This document shows, one piece after another, positions 51,707 to 60,989 of a stretch of 64,000 nt of DNA. The stretch spans positions 310,001-374,000 of the forward strand of contig NZ_PYYB01000001.1 of assembly GCF_003044185.1 (NCBI RefSeq), given 5' to 3'. Source of the stretch: Paraconexibacter algicola (GTDB lineage Bacteria; Actinomycetota; Thermoleophilia; Solirubrobacterales; Solirubrobacteraceae). Numbering within the stretch: the first letter of the stretch is position 1; each line of letters starts with the position of its first letter. Both the position numbers and the translations under genes were made by a program. The notes beneath the pieces are model-generated. The model saw nothing but the letters and a program-made list of their open reading frames with translations. It ran no database searches and had not been told where the DNA came from.

Positions 51707-52770
51707 CCCACCAGCAGTTCCGCACGACGCGCTACTTCGCCCCCCTCGACGGGCTGCGCGCGGTCAGCATCGCGCTCGTCCTCGTCGCGCACTCGGGCGA
51801 CCGCACGTGGGACGCGATCCACGGATCACTCGGCGTCGCGCTCTTCTTCGTCATCAGCGGCTTCCTCATCACGACGCTGCTGCTGCGCGAAGAGGACCGC
51901 AACGGCCGCGTGTCACTGCGCGCCTTCTGGATCCGGCGCGCCTACCGGATCCTGCCGCTGTACCTGCTCGCGCTCGCCGTCTTCACCGTCGCCCGGCTCG
52001 GCCTCGGGCTCGGGGAGGGCCAGGACGACTACGTCGCGCGGCTCGTCTACTTCGTGACGTTCACCAACGAGCTCGCCCCCGACGGGACGTTCGGACACAG
52101 CTGGTCGCTCGGGGTCGAGGAGAAGTTCTACCTCCTGTGGCCGCTGCTGGCCTTCGCCGCGACGGCCGGCGCACGCCACCGCGGCGCGGCCGTGACCGCG
52201 CTCGTGGTCGCCGCGCTCACCGGCTGGCTGGTCGACCACGGCTCCTATCTCGCGCTCTACCTCCCGATCTTCCTCGGCTGCGGGCTCGCGCTCGTCCTGC
52301 ACGACCCACGCGGCTTCGCGGTGGCCCGGCGTCTCGCCTCGCCCGCTGTCGGCCTCTCGCTCGTCGCGGTCGCGATCGTCGGCGTCTTCGTGTTCGCGGC
52401 CCGCGGCAACGTGCAGGTCGGCTACGGCCTCGTGGCGGTCTGGGCGTTCCCGGCCGTGCTGCTCGGCGTCCCGGGGGTCACGCGCGGGCTGACCTCGCGG
52501 CCGCTCGTGCACATCGGGACGCGCTCGTACGCGATCTACCTCTTCCACCCGCTCGTCGGCGAGGTCGTCGACCGGGTCCTCGCGCCCGACCGGGGAACGG
52601 CGACCGCGACCATGCGACTCGCGCTCCTGCTGGGCGGCTCGCTCGTCGTCGCCGAGCTGCTCCACCGGACCGTCGAGCGGCCGCTGATCCGCCGCGGCCG
52701 GACGATCGCCGCCCGCGCCACACGCCCGTCCCCCGCTCCGTCGGCGCTCGTCCCGACCCCCGAGCCGTGA
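51697..52770 (+). CDS. Acyltransferase 3 family membrane protein (OafA/YrhL-like)
   Basis: A 357-residue multi-pass protein that would O-acylate a sugar or lipid. YFAPLDGLRAVSIALVLVAHSG carries the catalytic His, followed by SLGVALFFVISGFLITTLLL, the RAFWIRRAYRILPLYLLAL segment, and WSLGVEEKFYLLWPLL. About ten helices are visible. It lies between two paralogous glycosyltransferases and is overlapped by both, so it probably decorates the sugar they transfer. Confidence 0.93.
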   Translation: MAMTHQQFRTTRYFAPLDGLRAVSIALVLVAHSGDRTWDAIHGSLGVALFFVISGFLITTLLLREEDRNGRVSLRAFWIRRAYRILPLYLLALAVFTVARLGLGLGEGQDDYVARLVYFVTFTNELAPDGTFGHSWSLGVEEKFYLLWPLLAFAATAGARHRGAAVTALVVAALTGWLVDHGSYLALYLPIFLGCGLALVLHDPRGFAVARRLASPAVGLSLVAVAIVGVFVFAARGNVQVGYGLVAVWAFPAVLLGVPGVTRGLTSRPLVHIGTRSYAIYLFHPLVGEVVDRVLAPDRGTATATMRLALLLGGSLVVAELLHRTVERPLIRRGRTIAARATRPSPAPSALVPTPEP

Positions 52771-53990
52771 CGGCTCCACCCCGTCCCACCATCACCGCCT
52801 GCCTGATCGTCCGGGACGAGGAGCGGCTGCTGCCCCGGGCGCTCCGCAGCGTCGCGTTCTGCGACGAGGTCGTGGTCGTCGACTCCGGCTCCACCGACCG
52901 GACCGTGGAGATCGCCCGGGCCGCCGGCGCGGTCGTCGTGCAGCGCGGCTGGCCGGGGTTCGCCGCGCAGCGCAACGTCGCGATCGACCACGCGCACGGC
53001 GACTGGATCCTCGAGGTCGACGCCGACGAGCAGATCACGCCCGCGCTGGCCCGGGAGATCCGCGCGTTCCTCGACGCCCACGACCCGCGCCACGACATCG
53101 TCGCGCTGCCGATGCGCCACGAGTACCTCGGCGGCTGGCTCGAGCCGGCGATCAAGTACCCGTGCTACCGCTACCGCCTGTTCCGCCGCGGCGCCTACCG
53201 GCACGACGAGCGGCGCACCGTCCACGAGGGCCTGTGGGCGACGACGCCCGCGTGGGCGATGCGGCACGACATGGAGCACGAGCTCGCCCCGACGCTGCGC
53301 GCGGCGCTCGCCGACCTGCGCGCCTACACGCGCCTGGAGGCCTCCCAGTTCACCCCCTCGCGCACGCCCCGCGCGGTCCTCGTCGGGGTGCTCGCCCGGC
53401 CGCTGGCCAAGACCGCGTACCGGCTGCTCGTGGACCGCGCCTGGCGTGACGGGTGGCGCGGCGTGCTGAAGGTCGCGCTGGACGCCGTCGCCGACGCGGG
53501 CGTGTGGGTGCTCGCGCTGCGCCGCGAGGCCGGCCACCCCGACGGCTCCGGCGCGCACTTCTCGCTCGAGCCGCCGCCGCGCGGGCCGCTGCGGCTCGTC
53601 GGCGTGGCGACGGACGCGGCGAGCACCCGCGCCATCTGCGCCTGGCTGCACGAGGCGGCCGACCGCGGCGCCGACACCGCGCTCCTGACCCCCTGCCCGG
53701 AGACCGTCGTCGTCGGGCACGCCCCCGGCGACGGACCGGCCGTCACCGCCGCCGGCGTCCGCGTCCGGCCGCTGTCCAGTGCGGGGGCGCTCGCGCTGAC
53801 GCGCGGCCTCGACGCCGAGCGACAGGTGCGACAGGTCGACGCGCTCGTCGTCCCCGCCCGCCTGACCCCGCTCGCGCGACGCGCCGTCGCCCGGGTCGGC
53901 CACCATGCGCCCGTGCCCGTCACCACGCCCGTCGCCGACGCCCTCCACACCGTCCGCGCCCACCGCACGCGGGGAGGTGCCGGTGCCTGA
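52767..53990 (+). CDS. Family 2 glycosyltransferase, paralogue of the one at 50474
   Basis: A 407-residue GT-A protein closely similar along its whole length to the product of 50474-51706. The core is ITACLIVRDEERLLPRALRS, VVVVDSGSTDRTVEIARAAG, GFAAQRNVAIDHAHGDWILE and DADEQ, then LGGWLEPAIKYPCYRYRLFR. The C-terminal segment starting LRLVGVATDAASTRAICAWL matches the extra domain of the paralogue. GTG 52767 overlaps the acyltransferase stop (GTGA). The pair probably arose by duplication and may add related residues to one glycan. Confidence 0.9.
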   Translation: MTAPPRPTITACLIVRDEERLLPRALRSVAFCDEVVVVDSGSTDRTVEIARAAGAVVVQRGWPGFAAQRNVAIDHAHGDWILEVDADEQITPALAREIRAFLDAHDPRHDIVALPMRHEYLGGWLEPAIKYPCYRYRLFRRGAYRHDERRTVHEGLWATTPAWAMRHDMEHELAPTLRAALADLRAYTRLEASQFTPSRTPRAVLVGVLARPLAKTAYRLLVDRAWRDGWRGVLKVALDAVADAGVWVLALRREAGHPDGSGAHFSLEPPPRGPLRLVGVATDAASTRAICAWLHEAADRGADTALLTPCPETVVVGHAPGDGPAVTAAGVRVRPLSSAGALALTRGLDAERQVRQVDALVVPARLTPLARRAVARVGHHAPVPVTTPVADALHTVRAHRTRGGAGA

Positions 53991-55137
53991 GCGACGGACC
54001 CTGTTCGTCACCGAGGACGCCCCGCGCCTGGGCTCCGGCCGCGCCCTGCGCGTCCACGGCGTCGTCCGCGCCCTCGCGCAGCTCGGCCCGGTCGACGTCC
54101 TGTACCCGCAGCGCGGCGTGCTCGAGCCCGGCGAGGAGTACCGCGCGATGACCGGCGTGACCCTCCACGCGGCGGCGCCCTCGCGCGGCGCCCGGCGCGC
54201 GCTCGCCTACGCCGCCACCCGCGCCCGTGGCGTGCCCGACGGCTTCGCGCGCGGCGTCTCCCCCGAGCTCGTCCGCGCCGCCCGGCGGCTCGCCGCCACG
54301 CCCGACCGCGGGCACGTCGTCGCCGACGGGCCCGTCTGCGCCGCCGCCCTGCACGGCCTCGGCGCACGCGTGACCTACAACGCCCACAACCTCGAGTCGC
54401 AGCTGCGCGCCGACATCGGGGACATGGGCAGCCCGGCGCTGCTGCGACGCTTCGAGCGCCGGCTGCTCGCCCGCGTCGGCGAGTCGTGGATGGTCAGCGA
54501 GGCCGACATGGCCGGCGCGCGCGAGCTGTGCCCCGGCGCGACCCTGCGGCTCGTGCCCAACGTCGTCGACGCCGAGGCGATCAGCCCCGCCCCGCCGCCC
54601 GCCGGCGGGCCGGGGCGCGTGCTGCTGCTCGCCGACTGGACCTACCCGCCCAACGTCGAGGCCGGACGGTTCCTGCTGCAGGAGATCGCGCCGCTGCTGC
54701 GCGCCGCCCGGCCCGGCACCGTGCTCGTGCTCGCCGGCCGCGACGCCGCCGGGGCGCTGGGCCTCGACGCGACCGCCCCGCCGCCCGGGGTCGAGCTGCC
54801 GGGGTTCGTGCCGGACATCGGGCCGCTCTACGCGACGAGCACCTGCGTCGCCGTGCCGCTGCTGACCGGCGGCGGCTCGCCGCTGAAGTTCGTCGAGGCG
54901 CTCGCGCACGGGCGGACCGTCGTCGCCACCCCGCGCGGGGCCGCCGGGCTGCGCGGCACCCCCGGGGTGCACTACCGGGTCGCCGACGGGGCGGCGGCGT
55001 TCGCGGCCGCCGTCGGCGAGGTCCTCGCCGCCGGGGGCGACCCGGCGATGGCGACCGCCGCGCGCGAGCTCGCCCTGGCCGAGTACTCGATCACCTCCGT
55101 CGTGGAGCGGCTGCGCCCGTGGGCGACGAGCTCCTGA
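53983..55137 (+). CDS. Family 4-like glycosyltransferase
   Basis: A 384-residue GT-B glycosyltransferase. The N-terminal domain begins RRTLFVTEDAPRLGSGRALR with a sugar-acceptor-side GSGRALR loop and VTYNAHNLESQLRADIGDMG, and the C-terminal nucleotide-sugar domain has RVLLLADWTYPPNVEAGRFL, LPGFVPDIGPLYATSTCVAV and GGGSPLKFVEALAHGRTVVA with the conserved Glu. It resembles GT4 sugar-phosphate or mannose/glucose transferases of capsule loci. GTG 53983 has GGGGAGG 5 nt ahead and overlaps the previous gene by 8 nt. Confidence 0.88.
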   Translation: MPERRTLFVTEDAPRLGSGRALRVHGVVRALAQLGPVDVLYPQRGVLEPGEEYRAMTGVTLHAAAPSRGARRALAYAATRARGVPDGFARGVSPELVRAARRLAATPDRGHVVADGPVCAAALHGLGARVTYNAHNLESQLRADIGDMGSPALLRRFERRLLARVGESWMVSEADMAGARELCPGATLRLVPNVVDAEAISPAPPPAGGPGRVLLLADWTYPPNVEAGRFLLQEIAPLLRAARPGTVLVLAGRDAAGALGLDATAPPPGVELPGFVPDIGPLYATSTCVAVPLLTGGGSPLKFVEALAHGRTVVATPRGAAGLRGTPGVHYRVADGAAAFAAAVGEVLAAGGDPAMATAARELALAEYSITSVVERLRPWATSS

Positions 55138-55922
55138 TCGTCAACGCCGACGACTGGGGCGCCTCGGTGGCGGTCACCGACGCGATCGCGCGGGCCCACG
55201 CGGCCGGGGCCATCACCTCGACGACCGGCATGGTCTTCATGGCCGACAGCGTCCGCGCCGCCGCCCTCGCACGCGAGCGTGGCCTACCGACCGGGCTGCA
55301 CCTCAACCTCACCGAGGCGCTCGACGGCCCTGGCGTCGGCGCCGAGCACGCCGCCCGTCACGCGCGGCTGCGCGCGCACTTCGCCGACCTGCCCCGACGA
55401 CGCTGGCGGTACACGCGCGCGGTCCGGCGTGACGTCGCCGCCGAGATCGCCGTCCAGCTCGCCGAGCACCGGCGCCTCTACGGCGCGCCGCCCGGGCACG
55501 TCGACTCCCACCACCACGTGCACGTCTGCCCGGACGTCCTGCTCAGCCCCGCCCTCCCGCGGGGGACGCGGGTGCGGCAGACGCGCAGCGCCCCGCCCGG
55601 CGCGGGCGCGCCGCGCACCCCGCAGGCCCTCGCGTCGACCGCCAAGGCCACGCTGATGCGGCGACGGTTCACCACGACCAGCCGGTTCTGGGCGATCGCC
55701 GACGTGCACCCCGCCCTCGAGGGCGCCGGCCTCGACGCCGCGCTCGCCGCCGCGCGCGGACGGACCGTGGAGGTGATGGTGCACCCGGGCTTCCCCGACG
55801 AGCTGCCGCTGCTGCTGGCCGACGACTGGCGCGCCTTCGTCGCGGCGGCGCGCGCCGGGGACTACGGGGCGCTGCGACCGTCGTCGCGCAGGCGCGCCAG
55901 CGCGATGCGGTTGCCGGGGTAG
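55119..55922 (+). CDS. YdjC/ChbG-family carbohydrate deacetylase
   Basis: A 267-residue metal-dependent deacetylase. The start LLIVNADDWGASVAVTDAIA contains the first metal Asp, LPTGLHLNLTEA the second, and GHVDSHHHVHVCPDV the His cluster. The C-terminal VEVMVHPGFPDELP adds another His. The family removes N-acetyl groups from chitooligosaccharide-type sugars. GTG 55119 overlaps the glycosyltransferase stop by 19 nt. Its last 61 nt overlap the 3' end of the convergent methyltransferase-like gene. Confidence 0.87.
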   Translation: MGDELLIVNADDWGASVAVTDAIARAHAAGAITSTTGMVFMADSVRAAALARERGLPTGLHLNLTEALDGPGVGAEHAARHARLRAHFADLPRRRWRYTRAVRRDVAAEIAVQLAEHRRLYGAPPGHVDSHHHVHVCPDVLLSPALPRGTRVRQTRSAPPGAGAPRTPQALASTAKATLMRRRFTTTSRFWAIADVHPALEGAGLDAALAAARGRTVEVMVHPGFPDELPLLLADDWRAFVAAARAGDYGALRPSSRRRASAMRLPG

Positions 55923-56731
55923 AAGTGGCCGCGCGGGCGCTCCCGGAACACCGTGACCGGGACGCCCAGCTCGCGGCCGACGTCGTGCAGCGCGTCGAGC
56001 TGTCCCCACACCTGGATCACGTCGAGCGTCGGGGCGGCCCGGGCCAGGACGGCGTCGAGCTCGGCGCGCACGTGCGCGCTGTCGGGCAGCGAGTCGGAGA
56101 CGAACAGGTCCACGCGCTCCTCCCCGACCGCCGCGGGGATGCCGGTACGGGAGTCGGCGACGTGGAGCGTCCAGCGCTCGCGCAGGTGCGGCGCGACGAG
56201 CGACCCGGCGCCCGGCATGACGTCGAGGCTCACGAGCCGCCCCGGCGCGCCCTCCTGCGCGTTGCGCTCCAGCGCCCGCAGCACCACCAGGGAGGCGAGC
56301 CCGTCGAGCACCCCCGCCTCGACCACCAGGGCGGGCCGCCGGGCGCGCACCAGGACCCAGGCCGCGAGGTGGTGGCCGACCGGATGCAGTCGGCGCTTGA
56401 CGTCCAGGCGCCGGCGCGTGCGGCGCGCCAGGCCGCGGGTCAGCTCCTCGTCGGTCTCGACCTCCCGGGCGTGGGCGGCGAGCTGCGCCGCCGGCAGCCC
56501 GGTCTGCGCCGCGAGCACGGCGACGAGCTCGTCGACGTTGTCGAGCCGGTAGGTGAACGTGTCGACCTCCGGGTCGAGCAGTACGTAGCGCAGCCAGGTC
56601 GCCGGGCTCGTGCGCAGTCGCACCTCGTGGCGGCGCAGCACCCCCGCCTTCGTGATCCAGCGCAGGCGACCGAGGCGCCGCAGCCGTCGGCGCGCGCCCT
56701 CGCCCATCAGTGCCTTGAGCTGCTGCTTCAT
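55862..56731 (-). CDS. Class I SAM-dependent methyltransferase-like protein
   Basis: A 289-residue protein with an N-terminal basic helix-rich region (about 90 residues) and a Rossmann methyltransferase domain: PALVVEAGVLDGLASLVVLR for the SAM loop, GRLVSLDVMPGAGSLV for the acidic end of beta-2, HVADSRTGIPA and RVDLFVSDSLPDSAHVRAEL. VLDG replaces the usual GxG loop, so activity is likely but not certain. It is the only leftward gene in this part of the island and may methylate the glycan. Confidence 0.72.
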   Translation of the reverse strand: MKQQLKALMGEGARRRLRRLGRLRWITKAGVLRRHEVRLRTSPATWLRYVLLDPEVDTFTYRLDNVDELVAVLAAQTGLPAAQLAAHAREVETDEELTRGLARRTRRRLDVKRRLHPVGHHLAAWVLVRARRPALVVEAGVLDGLASLVVLRALERNAQEGAPGRLVSLDVMPGAGSLVAPHLRERWTLHVADSRTGIPAAVGEERVDLFVSDSLPDSAHVRAELDAVLARAAPTLDVIQVWGQLDALHDVGRELGVPVTVFRERPRGHFYPGNRIALARLRDDGRSAP

Positions 56732-56865
56732 CGGGAGCCCCCGCGAGCGGGCGGGTCGCGTACCCTAGCGTTCGACCGCCACGCAGGACATGTGTCGCAG
56801 CGCCAGGGGGTCGTCCATCCGTCATCCGGCCGCGCCCACGTGCGCACCGCCGGCGTCCAAGGTCC

Positions 56866-57594
56866 ATGAGCAGACGCGCGATCATCCTGGCCGGTGGCCT
56901 CGGCACCCGGCTCCGCCCCTACACCGTCACCCTCCCGAAGCCGCTGATGCCGGTCGGCGACCGGCCGATCCTCGACATCGTGCTGCGCCAACTGCGCCAC
57001 CACGGCTTCGAGCACGTCACGATCGCGACCGGCCACCTCGCCGAGCTCATCGAGGCGTACTGCCGCAACGGGGAGAGCTACGGTCTGCGGATCGACTACT
57101 TCCGGGAGGAGGAGCCGCTCGGGACCGTCGGCGCGCTCGCGCTGATCGACGGGCTGCGCGACGAGCCGTTCCTCGTCATGAACGGGGACGTCCTCACCGA
57201 CCTCGACTACGCGGCGCTGCTCGCGCGTCACGAGGCGAGCGACGCGGTCGCCACGATCGCCACCCGCGTGAGCACGGTCGAGGTGTCGCTCGGCGTCCTG
57301 CACTTCGACGCGGCCGACGACACGCGCCTGGCCGACTACTCCGAGAAGCCGACGCACCGCTACGAGTCCTCGATGGGCGTGTACTGCTTCTCCCCGAAGG
57401 CGATCGAGTACATCGAGCCCGGCGTGCGCCTGGACTTCCCCGACCACATGCTGCGGCTCGTCGCCGCCGGCGAGGTCGTCCGCGGCTGGCGCTCCGAGGA
57501 CTTCTGGCTCGACATCGGCCGGCCCGGCGACTACGAGCAGGCCCAGGAGGACTACGAGCGCCTCGTCGACCGCCTGCTGCCCGGGGGCGCCTGA
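56866..57594 (+). CDS. Sugar-phosphate nucleotidyltransferase
   Basis: A 242-residue NTP-transferase making an NDP-sugar from a sugar 1-phosphate. ILAGGLGTRLRPYTVTLPKP binds the nucleotide, with PLMPVGDRPILDIVLRQLRH, NGDVLTDLDYAALLARHE (metal Asp) and FWLDIGRPGDYEQAQEDY following. It has no C-terminal beta-helix, so no acyltransferase activity. It resembles mannose-1-phosphate guanylyltransferase or glucose-1-phosphate thymidylyltransferase-like proteins, which sequence alone does not separate. AAGG precedes the ATG at 56866 and the next gene begins 4 nt after its stop. Confidence 0.92.
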   Translation: MSRRAIILAGGLGTRLRPYTVTLPKPLMPVGDRPILDIVLRQLRHHGFEHVTIATGHLAELIEAYCRNGESYGLRIDYFREEEPLGTVGALALIDGLRDEPFLVMNGDVLTDLDYAALLARHEASDAVATIATRVSTVEVSLGVLHFDAADDTRLADYSEKPTHRYESSMGVYCFSPKAIEYIEPGVRLDFPDHMLRLVAAGEVVRGWRSEDFWLDIGRPGDYEQAQEDYERLVDRLLPGGA

Positions 57595-57597
57595 GCG

Positions 57598-58806
57598 ATG
57601 GACGAGGACCGGCCCCACGGGCTGGACATCGTCTGCGTCGGCTTCGCCGAGTGGGACAGCGAGCTGTGGACCAACCAGCACCACCTCATGTCCCGCCTGG
57701 CGGCGGACAACCGCGTCCTGTTCATCGAGTCGCTCGGGCTGCGCCGCCCGACGCTCACCGGCCGCGACCTGCGCCGCATGCGCCGCCGGTTCGTCCGCGG
57801 GCTGCGGCCCGCGCGCCGGATCGACTCGCCGCACGGCGGGCACGTCTGGGTGCTCTCGCCGATGGTCCTGCCGTTCCACGGCTCACGCGTCGCGCGCGCC
57901 CTCAACGGCCGGCTGCTCGCCCAGCTCGTGCGGCGGGCGGTGCGGCGCGCGTTCCCGGGCCCCCGCGGCCGCCGCGCGCTGTGGGGGTACGTGCCGCAGG
58001 CGGAGATCCTCCTGCACGTCGTCTCCCCCGACCTCGTCGTCTACCACTGCGTCGACGACATCGGCGCGCAGGACGGCATCGACGCGTCCGTCTACGTCGA
58101 CGCCGAGCACCGCTTCGCCGCCCGCGCCGACCTCGTCCTCGCCAGCTCCGCGATCCTCGCCGCCCGGATGCGCGACCTCAACGACCGCGTCGTCGACGCG
58201 CCGAACGTCGCCGACGTCGCCGCGTTCGCCGCCGCGCTCGGGCCCGGACCGGTCGACGGCCCGGTCGCCGCGCTCCCCGGCCCGCGCCTGGTGTTCACCG
58301 GGGCGGTCGCCGCCAAGAAGCTCGACGTCGACCTGCTCGCCGGGGTCGCCCGCGCGCGGCCGGGCTGGTCGATCGCGCTCGTCGGGCCCGTCGGCCTGGG
58401 CGACCCCGCCGCCGACATCTCGCGCCTGACCGACCTGCCCAACGTGCACCTGCTCGGCGCGCGCAGCTACGAGGAGCTGCCCGCGGTGCTGCGCGCCGCG
58501 GACGTCGCGCTGATCCCCTACCGGCGCTCGCCGCTGACCGACTCGATCTTCCCGATGAAGGTCTACGAGTACCTCGCCGCCGGCCTGCCGGTCGTGTCGA
58601 CGCCGCTGCCGTCGATCGCCGAGGTCCCCGACATCGCGTTCGCCGCCGACGTCCCCGCCACCGTCGCCGCCGTCGAGGCCGCCCTGGCCGCCGACGGGCC
58701 GCAGGAGCGGCGCGCCCGCTCCGCCGCGGCGGCGGGCCACTCGTGGGACGATCGGCTCGTGCAGATCCGCGACGCCCTCGACGACCTCCCCGGAGCCACC
58801 GCGTGA
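57598..58806 (+). CDS. Family 4-like glycosyltransferase (TuaH-like)
   Basis: A 402-residue GT-B protein. It opens LDIVCVGFAEWDSELWTNQH HLMSRLA, typical of TuaH-like transferases that sense a polymer acceptor. VVYHCVDDIGAQDGIDASVY and the C-terminal LVFTGAVAAKKLDVDLLAGV, VHLLGARSYEELPAVLRAAD and IFPMKVYEYLAAGLPVVSTP form the nucleotide-sugar site, with Glu in EYLAAG. It follows the nucleotidyltransferase by 4 nt and overlaps the next gene (GTGA). Confidence 0.88.
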   Translation: MDEDRPHGLDIVCVGFAEWDSELWTNQHHLMSRLAADNRVLFIESLGLRRPTLTGRDLRRMRRRFVRGLRPARRIDSPHGGHVWVLSPMVLPFHGSRVARALNGRLLAQLVRRAVRRAFPGPRGRRALWGYVPQAEILLHVVSPDLVVYHCVDDIGAQDGIDASVYVDAEHRFAARADLVLASSAILAARMRDLNDRVVDAPNVADVAAFAAALGPGPVDGPVAALPGPRLVFTGAVAAKKLDVDLLAGVARARPGWSIALVGPVGLGDPAADISRLTDLPNVHLLGARSYEELPAVLRAADVALIPYRRSPLTDSIFPMKVYEYLAAGLPVVSTPLPSIAEVPDIAFAADVPATVAAVEAALAADGPQERRARSAAAAGHSWDDRLVQIRDALDDLPGATA

Positions 58807-59840
58807 CCCAGGACGAATGGCGCTCCGCCTGCCTGCTGTTCGCCGCCGAGCTCGCGGACGGCACGCTCGCCCCGCGCGACCTCGACCACCCCGCCGTGCT
58901 CGAGGCCGTCCGCTCGATGCCGGTGCCGTCGCTGCCGAGCCGCACGCTGCAGCGCGTGCAGCTGCGCAACGGCAACCTCGGCTACGACGAGCACGTCGTC
59001 GCCCCGCTGCTCGCCGCCCGTGACGCGGTGCTCGGCAGCGACCGGCCGCGCGCGCCGCGGTTCCTCGTGCGCGTCGACGAGTTCCCCCACTACCGCGCGT
59101 GGGACCGGCCCGACACCTACGGGACCGACGTGTTCGCGCGCTTCCACCGCACGCTGCGCGACGCCGGCGTCGCCTACCTGCTCGCGGTCGTCCCGTGGGT
59201 CCCGCGCGAGCCGCTGGACCCCGACGTCGACGAGTGGCGCCCCCACACGCAGGACGAGCTCGACACGCTCGCCGCGCTGCGCCGCGAGGGCGTCGCGTTC
59301 GGCGTCCACGGCCTCGACCACCGCACCCGCTCGGCGAACCCCCGCAAGCACTCCGAGTTCCTCGGCCTCGACGACGACGACACCGTGCAGCGGCTGGAGG
59401 CCGCCGCCGGGGTGCTGCGCGACGAGGCGCTGCACGCCGACGTGTTCGTGCCGCCCTACAACCGCTTCGGCCGCCGCCAGTACGGGCTGATGGCCGACCG
59501 CTTCGACGTCGTCACCGGTGGCCCCGAGTCCGTCGCGCACCTCGGCTTCCACCGCACCCCGCTGTGGCGCGCGGACGCCGTGTACCTGCCCGCCTACGCG
59601 CCCCTGTACGGGCGCGCGAGCGAGGTGCTGCCCGCGGTCCGCGCGCTGCGCGAGCAGGGCGCCGACCTGTGGCACCCGATCGTGCTGCACTGGGGCTGGG
59701 AGGCCGACGACGGCTGGACCGCGCTGGAGGCGCTCTGCGCCGAGCTCGGAGCCGACGCGCGCCCGTGGGAGGAGTTCCTCGCCGCCGCCGACATGAGCGG
59801 CAAGGTCGGGGCGCTCGCCGCGCAGGGGGACGCCGGATGA
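58803..59840 (+). CDS. DUF2334-like polysaccharide-deacetylase-fold protein
   Basis: A 345-residue protein. After about 75 residues without a known motif comes a NodB-fold deacetylase-like core: FLVRVDEFPHYRAWDRPDTY with the first Asp, VPWVPREPL, AFGVHGLDHRTRSANP with a His pair, FVPPYNRFGRRQY, and HPIVLHWGWEADDGW near the end. The spacing resembles DUF2334/PDA proteins. Metal ligands for deacetylation are plausible (Asp, His, His). GTG 58803 overlaps the previous stop and its stop overlaps the next ATG. Confidence 0.78.
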   Translation: MTQDEWRSACLLFAAELADGTLAPRDLDHPAVLEAVRSMPVPSLPSRTLQRVQLRNGNLGYDEHVVAPLLAARDAVLGSDRPRAPRFLVRVDEFPHYRAWDRPDTYGTDVFARFHRTLRDAGVAYLLAVVPWVPREPLDPDVDEWRPHTQDELDTLAALRREGVAFGVHGLDHRTRSANPRKHSEFLGLDDDDTVQRLEAAAGVLRDEALHADVFVPPYNRFGRRQYGLMADRFDVVTGGPESVAHLGFHRTPLWRADAVYLPAYAPLYGRASEVLPAVRALREQGADLWHPIVLHWGWEADDGWTALEALCAELGADARPWEEFLAAADMSGKVGALAAQGDAG

Positions 59841-60958
59841 AGATCGTCTCGGTGATGACGACCACGTCCCCCGGCGGCGCCGAGTTCGCGGCCGTGGAGA
59901 TGCTCGACGCGCTCGTCGCCCGCGGCCACGACTGCGTGATGCTCAGCGACGACCCCGCGATCGGACGCGGCACCGGCGTGCGCGTCGAGCCGATCGCGAT
60001 CGGGCCGAAGCTGTCGGTGCGCACCTGGGGCTCGCTGATGCTGCGGTTCGTGCCGTACGTGCGGCGGCTGCGCCGCGCGCTCGAGGCGCAGGCGCCCTAC
60101 GACGTGCTGCTCGTCCACTACAAGAAGGAGCAGCTGATGGCGCGCTGGCTCCCCCGCGAGCTGCGCGCGACGCTCGTGTGGTGCGAGTGGGGGCCGGTCC
60201 CGTTCCCGCTGCGCAAGGGCCTGCCCCGACGGATGTACCTCGCCGCCGGGGAGCGCGCCGACCTCGTGCTCGCGATCTCGCAGGGGACGAAGGACTCGGT
60301 CTGCGCGGTCGGGATCCCGCCGCAGGAGGTCGTGGTCGTCCCCAACGTGCTGCGCACCGACGAGATCGACTTCTCGCCCGAGGGTCGCGCCCGCGTGCGC
60401 GAGCGGCTCGGCATCCCGGCGGACGCGTTCGTCGTCGGCTGCATCTCGCGCTTCCACGTCAAGAAGCGCAACGACGTCGTCGTCGACGCGGTCATGCGGC
60501 TGCCCGACGACGTCCACCTGATCCTCGCCGGCAGCGGCGAGACCGAGGCGCAGCTGCGCGCGCTCGGCGCGCCGCTCGGGGACCGGCTGCACGTCATCGA
60601 CACGCCGCGCGGCGACGTCGGCGACGTCCTCAGCGCCTTCGACGTCAGCGTCTTCTGCCCGTCCCCGACCGAGGGGCAGCCGCGCGCGGTGATCCTCGGG
60701 ATGCTCGCCCGGCGCCCCTGCCTGTCGACCGGGGCGGAGGGCGTGCACGACATGATCCACGCGGACTTCGGGGCGATCTCGTCCCCGGAGAACGACCCGG
60801 ACGCGCTCGTCGCGCTGCTGCGCCGCTACCTCGAGGACCCGCAGCTCGGGCCGCGCCAGGGGGACGCCGCGCGCGCCTACGCGGAGCGGACCTACGCGGC
60901 GCCCGTCGTCGCCGAGCTCCTCGAGGGGCTCATGCGCGACGCCGGCGCGAGCGGCTGA
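59837..60958 (+). CDS. Family 4 glycosyltransferase
   Basis: A 373-residue retaining GT-B transferase. MKIVSVMTTTSPGGAEFAAV with the acceptor-side GGAE loop, VWCEWGPVPFPLRKGLPRR, and the C-terminal FVVGCISRFHVKKRNDVVVD, DVHLILAGSGETEAQLRALG and FCPSPTEGQPRAVILGMLAR with the conserved ExxxxxxxE region. It is coupled to the DUF2334-like gene by an ATGA overlap. It is the last rightward gene; leftward sugar-modifying genes converge on it. Confidence 0.93.
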   Translation: MKIVSVMTTTSPGGAEFAAVEMLDALVARGHDCVMLSDDPAIGRGTGVRVEPIAIGPKLSVRTWGSLMLRFVPYVRRLRRALEAQAPYDVLLVHYKKEQLMARWLPRELRATLVWCEWGPVPFPLRKGLPRRMYLAAGERADLVLAISQGTKDSVCAVGIPPQEVVVVPNVLRTDEIDFSPEGRARVRERLGIPADAFVVGCISRFHVKKRNDVVVDAVMRLPDDVHLILAGSGETEAQLRALGAPLGDRLHVIDTPRGDVGDVLSAFDVSVFCPSPTEGQPRAVILGMLARRPCLSTGAEGVHDMIHADFGAISSPENDPDALVALLRRYLEDPQLGPRQGDAARAYAERTYAAPVVAELLEGLMRDAGASG

Positions 60959-60989
60959 CCGGCTGCCGGGGCGACGACGGCCGCGCCGC

